Shown here one piece after another: positions 59,712 through 64,000 of a stretch of DNA of 64,000 nt. Numbering within the stretch: the first letter of the stretch is position 1; each line of letters opens with the position of its first letter. The translations under genes were made by a program, and so were the position numbers. This stretch comes from Zeimonas sp046347945 (GTDB lineage Bacteria > Pseudomonadota > Gammaproteobacteria > Burkholderiales > Burkholderiaceae_E): contig JAXMFB010000010.1 of NCBI GenBank assembly GCA_046347945.1, positions 81,112-145,111 on the forward strand. Direction: 5' to 3'. Under the pieces are notes generated by a model. That model saw only the letters and a list, made by a program, of their open reading frames with translations, did no database searches and had not been told where the DNA came from.

Positions 59712-59889
59712 CGGCGCCGTCTCCGTCGTTCCACGTCAAGGGCGTTCGCGTTCCCCGGTGTGCTCCCGGGGTGGATTGCGCGACCGCCCCTCATGATAGT
59801 GCCGCCGCCGCGACGCGGCCATGCGTGGATTCCACAATCCCCGCGGCCGGTCGGCCGGACGGACGGGCCGTCGGCTGCCCGCGCCGCGC

Positions 59890-60907
59890 CTACTCGACCC
59901 GTGCTCCCGACGACTTGACGACACGCTCGTACTTCGCCTGCTCGGCCCGCACGAAGTTCGCGAACGCCTCGGGGCTCATCGGCGAGGGCTCGGCGCCCAT
60001 CCTCGCCAGCCGCTCGCGGATGTCGGGTGCGGCGAGCGCCCGCGTGAACTCGGCGTTGAGCCGGTCGACGATGGGCCGGGGCGTATTCGCCGGCGCGAAG
60101 ACGCCGAACCAGGTGCTGATGTCGAAGCCCCTTCAGGCCGCTCTCGGCGACCGTCGGCAGTTCGGGAAAGAAGCTGGTGCGCTGAGGCGTCGTGACCGCG
60201 AACGCCTTCAGCTTGCCCGCCCGGATCTGCGGCGCCGCCGAGGCGAGGTTGTCGAACATCAGGTCGGTCTGCCCGGCGAGCAGGCCGAGCTGGGCGGGCG
60301 CCGCGCCGCCGTACGGAATGTGGACCATGCTGATGCCGGCCTGCGCCTCGAGCAGTTCGCCGGCGAGGTGGCCCGCGCTGCCGTTGCCGCCCGACGCATA
60401 GTTGAGCCTGCCCGGGTTCTTCCGCGCGTAGGCGATCAGGTCGCCGAGGCCGCGCACGCCGAGCCGCTCCGCGGTCTGCGGGTTCATGACGAGTACGTTC
60501 GGTACCGTGGCGACGCGGGTGATCGGCGTGAAGTCGCGGTTGGCGTCGTACGGCATCTTCGCGTACAGGTACGGGTTGATTGCGTGGGTGGCGACCGCCC
60601 CCATCACGATCGAGTAGCCGTCGGGCGCCGACTTGGCGACGAGATCGGCGCCGATGTTGCCGCCCGCGCCGGGCCGGTTCTCCACGACCACCGGCTGCCC
60701 GAGCGGATCGCGGAGCTTTTCGGCCAGCGCGCGCGCGACCTGGTCGAGTGGCCCGCCGGGCGGGTAGGGCACGACGAAGCGAATCGGCCGCGTCGGCCAC
60801 TGCTCGGCGAGGGCCGATGCGGCACCCGTGCCGACGAGAGCGGCCAGAAGGCCGGCGAGAACGGCGAAGCGCCGACGCGGCGCGTCGGGGGCGGGGTGCT
60901 CGGTCAT
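59890..60907 (-). pseudogene. tctC: Tripartite tricarboxylate transporter binding protein (Bug/TctC), frameshifted
   Basis: The gene encodes a periplasmic Bug-family receptor: signal peptide FAVLAGLLAALVGTGAASALA, then WPTRPIRFVVPYPPGGPLDQVAR, VVENRPGAGGNIGADLVAKS and HIPYGGAAPAQLGLLAGQTDLMFDN. After PTVAESGLKG the frame shifts: a run of four G (plus-strand CCCC at 60128-60131) has one base more than needed. With one G removed, the rest reads FDISTWFGVFAPANTPRP and onward to a stop at 59890-59892. The uncorrected frame runs out of family similarity for the last ~80 residues and reaches no nearby stop. This could be true inactivation, phase variation or a sequencing error. Start overlaps the regulator stop by four bases. 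Confidence 0.85.
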
Positions 60908-61596
60908 CGGGTTTCTCCTTCGGATCGTTCGGGCGCCGATAATACCCGCAGGCCCCTCGCAGGCGAACCCGGTAGCAGCGCGAGTTCGACGGCGCTGCGC
61001 ACGCCCATCTTGGCGAACACGCTTGCGCGATGCACCTCGACGGTGCGCATGCTGATGCCGAGGGCGTCGGCGATCGACTTGTTGCGCTTGCCGGCGAGTA
61101 CCAGCAGCATCACGTCGCGCTCGCGCGCGCTCAGGCGTTCCAGTCTCGCCTGCACGTCGGCCACGCGCAGTGCCGCCTCCAGCCGTGCGCGTGACTCGGC
61201 CAGCGCCTCGATCACGCGGTCGGCGAGCCGGTTGTCGCTGAACGGTTTCTCGAAGAAGTCGAAAGCGCCGCGCTTGAGCGCCTCGACCGCCATGCCGATG
61301 TCACCGTGGCCGGTCAGAAAGACTACCGGGGTCCGGCGTTCCGGGTCGAACTCGCACAGCCGGTCGAACAGTTCGATGCCGGACATCGCGCGCATGCGTA
61401 CGTCGAGCAGAAGACAGGCCGGCGTGGCTGCGGCGTCGCGGCGCCGCGCGAACTCGAGGTACGACTCGGCATCGCGGAAGCGGCGGCTGCGCAGGCCGCG
61501 CGAATCGAACAGGAACTGCAGCGCGTCGGCGAGCGCATCGTCGTCTTCCACGACGTGAACGATGCCGGTGGCCGCGCTGCCCGTGTGCCCGGTCAT
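60904..61596 (-). CDS. FixJ-family response regulator
   Basis: A 230-residue regulator. The receiver contains VHVVEDDDAL, the phospho-acceptor Asp65 (CLLLDVRM), PVVFLTGHGDIGMAVEALKRGAFDFFEKPF with the conserved Thr and Lys, then a linker helix and a LuxR-type helix-turn-helix (LSARERDVMLLVLAGKRNKSIADALGISMRTVEVHRASVFAKMG). This is the FixJ/TodT type. Its start overlaps the kinase stop and its stop overlaps the tctC start, so the pair is translationally tied to the transporter, implying control of carboxylate uptake. Confidence 0.92.
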   Translation of the reverse strand: MTGHTGSAATGIVHVVEDDDALADALQFLFDSRGLRSRRFRDAESYLEFARRRDAAATPACLLLDVRMRAMSGIELFDRLCEFDPERRTPVVFLTGHGDIGMAVEALKRGAFDFFEKPFSDNRLADRVIEALAESRARLEAALRVADVQARLERLSARERDVMLLVLAGKRNKSIADALGISMRTVEVHRASVFAKMGVRSAVELALLPGSPARGLRVLSAPERSEGETR

Positions 61597-63695
61597 GGCA
61601 GCGCCGGCGGCTCGGCCGGAGCCATTGCAGCCGGTTCCTGCGCGGCCGGCAGGCGCGGGGCATCGATGGCGCCGTGCAGCGGCAGCAGGAACGCGAACAC
61701 CGAGCCGGGCGCCTCGCACGGTTCGCGACGCAACTGTCCGCCGTGCGCCTCGATGACGGATCGGCTCAGGCTCAGGCCGATGCCCAGCCCTTCGGGTTTG
61801 GTCGTGCAGAACGGCTGGAACAGTTGCGCCTCGGCTTCGGGCGCGACGCCGCGGCCGAAGTCGCGTACCGCGACGCGAACCCATTCGCGCCCCGCCTCGC
61901 GATGTATGGTCGATTCGATCGACAGCGTGCGCCGGTCCGGCGCGACGCCGTCCATTGCCTCGGCGGCGTTGCGCGTGAGGTTCAGCACCGCCTGCTCGAG
62001 CATCGTGCGATCCCCGTAGACGAGGGGCGAGGCTTCGAGCCGCACGATCAGTCGCGCCTCCCACTTGCGTGCCTGCAGCCGCACCAGCGGCTCGATGCCG
62101 TGAATCAGCGCGCCGATCGGGATCGGCTCGCGCTCGATGCGGCGCCTGCGCACGAACGACTGCACCCCCCGAATCACCTGCCCGGCGCGCTCGGATTGCG
62201 ACCGGATCCGCTCGAGCGCCGAACGCAGCGTGGCGCGCCCGGCAGAGGATGCGCTTCTGGCAGCGTCCGGCGTGGCTCCCTCGCGGAGCAGGTTCTCGCA
62301 CGCGGTTGCGTAGCTGGTGATCGCCGCCAGGGGCTGGTTCAACTCGTGCGAGAGCGCGGTCGCGACCTCGCCGAGCATCGCCATCCGGGCGTGCGCCTGC
62401 ATCTTCTCCTGCTGCCGACGATTGAACTCCTCCGCGCGGCGCCGCTCGCCGATGTCGAGGATCGAACCCATCCAGCCCGTCTGGCGGCCGGTCTCGTCGA
62501 TCAGCGGGGCTTCGAAGACAAGCGCAGGAAAGGTCTCGCCGTTGCGCCGCTCGAACTCGGTCTCGAATCCGTGGCGACCGGTGCCGCCCCCCTGCCCGGG
62601 GAGATGCGCCGGCTCGCCGTCACGGGATTGCGCGATCGGCGGCAGCTTGCCGACGAGCTCGTCGGCACGAAACCCGGTCATCGCGCAGAACGCCGGGTTG
62701 ACGTAGGTGATCCGCCCCTCGAGGTCGTAGGCGCACAGCCCGGTGACGAGCGAGTCCTCCATCGCCTTGCGCAACGCATGCTGTTCGCGCAACGCCTGTT
62801 CGGCTGCGAGCCGTCGCCGCGTGTCGCGCCACAGCAGCAGGCCGCTCGACACGAGCGCCAGTGTCAGCGCGACGAGTGTCGCCGCGAGCACACCCGGCAC
62901 CAGACCTGGCGACTGCTCGAGGCTGTCGGCCCGCAGCACGAGCGTCACGCCGGGCAACTCGAGCGGCGCGCTCGCCGCGTAGACGCCGGCTCCTTTCAGT
63001 CCACTCGAGGTGCGCGCGACCACCGTGCCGTCCGCCTCGCTCAGCATGATCTGGTGCGCGCGTTCGAATTCGGCCGGCAGCAGGTGATCGAGCATCCTCG
63101 GGAGCGAGCGGATCGCCAGCAGCGACCCGCCGGGCTCGCGGCCCCATGGCACCGCGAGCTCGGTGACCTCGAAGCCGAGGCCATCGCGCGTGCGAACGTA
63201 ATAGGGCCGCGAATACACCGCGCGCGAGAACGTCATCGCCGAGTGCTTGGCCAGCGTGGTCTCGAAGCCGAGCACTTCGCGCTGGCGCGGCTCGATTTGC
63301 GGACGCGGGTCGACCGGGTCGACCGCCGCAAGCAAGCTGCCGTCGGCATTGCGCATCTCGACGCGCAGCAGCGACGGGTCGTCAGCGAGCAGTTGCGAGG
63401 CGCCCGATCCGAACCGGGCCGCAGGCCCGCCAGCGTCGATCTCCTCCGCGATCTGGCGCATGACGCGCTCCGTGGCGGAGAGGCGTGCGCGCAGCGCGCC
63501 GACGGCCGCTTCGGTGTGCGCCGACAGCGCCTCCTCGCGCTCATTGCGCTGGTAGGCCGCTGCCAGCCAGACGGTCGCGCCGAGAACCGCGACGACCAGT
63601 AGCACCACCAGCCCCGACAGCAGCCCGATGCGGGTCGTCGAGCGACGGGCCTGGCGCGGCGGCGGGGTGCGGGGCGACAATTTCGGCGAACGCAA
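61593..63695 (-). CDS. PAS-domain sensor histidine kinase (FixL/DctB-like)
   Basis: A 700-residue membrane kinase. Two transmembrane helices (~22-48 and ~265-290) enclose a ~215-residue periplasmic sensor of double-Cache/PDC character. A cytoplasmic PAS domain (~310-420) includes CAYDLEGRITYVNPAFCAMTGF. The HisKA site SHELNQPLAAITSY has His450. The HATPase shows NLTRNAAEAMDG, VRDFGRGV and GLGIGLSLSRSVIEAHGG. The periplasmic domain suggests it senses the carboxylate carried by the Tct system. It is 42 bp downstream of the CoA-transferase gene and probably cotranscribed with everything to its left. Confidence 0.92.
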   Translation of the reverse strand: MRSPKLSPRTPPPRQARRSTTRIGLLSGLVVLLVVAVLGATVWLAAAYQRNEREEALSAHTEAAVGALRARLSATERVMRQIAEEIDAGGPAARFGSGASQLLADDPSLLRVEMRNADGSLLAAVDPVDPRPQIEPRQREVLGFETTLAKHSAMTFSRAVYSRPYYVRTRDGLGFEVTELAVPWGREPGGSLLAIRSLPRMLDHLLPAEFERAHQIMLSEADGTVVARTSSGLKGAGVYAASAPLELPGVTLVLRADSLEQSPGLVPGVLAATLVALTLALVSSGLLLWRDTRRRLAAEQALREQHALRKAMEDSLVTGLCAYDLEGRITYVNPAFCAMTGFRADELVGKLPPIAQSRDGEPAHLPGQGGGTGRHGFETEFERRNGETFPALVFEAPLIDETGRQTGWMGSILDIGERRRAEEFNRRQQEKMQAHARMAMLGEVATALSHELNQPLAAITSYATACENLLREGATPDAARSASSAGRATLRSALERIRSQSERAGQVIRGVQSFVRRRRIEREPIPIGALIHGIEPLVRLQARKWEARLIVRLEASPLVYGDRTMLEQAVLNLTRNAAEAMDGVAPDRRTLSIESTIHREAGREWVRVAVRDFGRGVAPEAEAQLFQPFCTTKPEGLGIGLSLSRSVIEAHGGQLRREPCEAPGSVFAFLLPLHGAIDAPRLPAAQEPAAMAPAEPPALP

Positions 63696-63737
63696 GGCTC
63701 GGCGGTGGCGAGTGCGCGAGGCGTCGCGAAGACCCGC

Positions 63738-64000
63738 TCAGCCGGCGCGCGTGCCGCGCGCCGCGGCGATCGCGGCTTCGTCGTAGCCGAGCAACTCGCC
63801 CAGCACCTCGCCGGTGTGCTCGCCGAGCCGCGGCGGCGGCAACCGGTAGCTCGGTGGCGTCGCGCTCATCCTGAGCGGGCTGCCCACCAGCGGCACCGGG
63901 CCGGCGTCGGCGCGCTCGATGTCGACGCGCAGGCCTCGCGAGCGCACCTGCTCGTTGTCGAACACCTGCGCCAGGTCGTTGATCGGCCCGCAGGGCACGC
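63738..64000 (-). CDS. CaiB/BaiF-family CoA-transferase, C-terminal end only
   Basis: Only ~87 C-terminal codons lie inside the window. VPCGPINDLAQVFDNEQVRSRGL is the late signature of class III (formyl-CoA-like) CoA-transferases, followed by the usual PLVGSPLRMSATP and a PPRLGEHTGEVLGELLGYDEAAI tail. The active-site Asp lies upstream, outside the window. It is the first visible gene of the minus-strand uptake and catabolism series and would form CoA esters of carboxylic acids, in line with a carboxylate transporter downstream. Confidence 0.88.
   Translation of the reverse strand, partial: VPCGPINDLAQVFDNEQVRSRGLRVDIERADAGPVPLVGSPLRMSATPPSYRLPPPRLGEHTGEVLGELLGYDEAAIAAARGTRAG

Noticed and set aside
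1..64000. CRISPR arrays, tRNA/rRNA genes, integrases, transposases and prophage genes
   Set aside because: Scanning by eye on both strands showed no regularly spaced direct repeats, no tRNA-like cloverleaf in the short intergenic gaps, and no recombinase or phage proteins. A dedicated tRNA/repeat search would be decisive for small elements.

Overview
The window is a high-GC, gene-dense stretch of a betaproteobacterial chromosome. It looks most like an environmental member of the Burkholderiales/Rhodocyclales. That placement is inferred from gene content: a benzoyl-CoA 'box'-type regulator with benzoate-CoA ligase, the kynurenine/2-aminobenzoyl-CoA route, NarK1-NarK2-NarGHJI respiration, tripartite tricarboxylate transport and PEP-CTERM surface proteins. 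I found no rRNA, tRNA, insertion sequence or CRISPR array. Most genes abut or overlap by 1-4 bases.

Left part (1-17.3 kb), mostly housekeeping. The window opens inside a barnase-like RNase gene followed by its barstar-like inhibitor. On the minus strand lie a fused S-adenosylmethionine decarboxylase/spermidine synthase gene and rsmE. A glycolytic series follows on the plus strand: transketolase, GAPDH, a small unknown protein, phosphoglycerate kinase, pyruvate kinase and class II aldolase. A PEP-CTERM gene with a near-consensus sigma-54 promoter and a strong terminator sits inside this series. Next come a pirin, a YdhR-like protein, hydroxypyruvate isomerase, purC-purE-purK and a Sua5-type tRNA threonylcarbamoylation enzyme.

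Middle part (17.3-46 kb), catabolism and nitrate respiration. A three-domain universal stress protein precedes a peripheral benzoate module: alpha/beta hydrolase, BoxR-type HTH/shikimate-kinase-like regulator, MioC-like flavodoxin and benzoate-CoA ligase. An 11-base motif is repeated at both of its divergent promoters. After upp and a MaoC hydratase comes a decayed glutaryl-CoA dehydrogenase gene. The nitrate locus is complete and collinear: narX, narL, narK1, narK2, narG, narH, narJ, narI and a parvulin. Convergent to it, kynB-kynU-kynA-ridA turn tryptophan into anthranilate. Divergent from kynB is the bifunctional 2-aminobenzoyl-CoA monooxygenase/reductase. A 24-bp palindrome lies in the shared promoter region. 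Together these genes predict tryptophan -> kynurenine -> anthranilate -> (2-aminobenzoyl-CoA) -> beta-oxidation.

Right part (45-64 kb). A DnaJ-related small protein, msrA, lemA plus two TPM-domain proteins, an amidase, a DUF2237 protein, a metallo-beta-lactamase-fold hydrolase and glnS are followed by a second PEP-CTERM-type gene, also with a sigma-54 promoter. The last 10 kb is one minus-strand series: CoA-transferase (cut by the window edge), PAS histidine kinase, FixJ-like regulator, TctC-type binding protein (frameshifted), TctB, TctA, HAD hydrolase, gamma-glutamyltransferase-like protein, beta-hydroxyacid dehydrogenase and FKBP. It reads as a self-regulated organic-acid uptake and catabolic unit.

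The observations most worth following are the shared sigma-54 architecture of the two PEP-CTERM genes, the repeated operator motif in the benzoate module, the speD-speE fusion, the two broken genes (gcdH and tctC), and the palindrome linking kyn genes to 2-aminobenzoyl-CoA catabolism.
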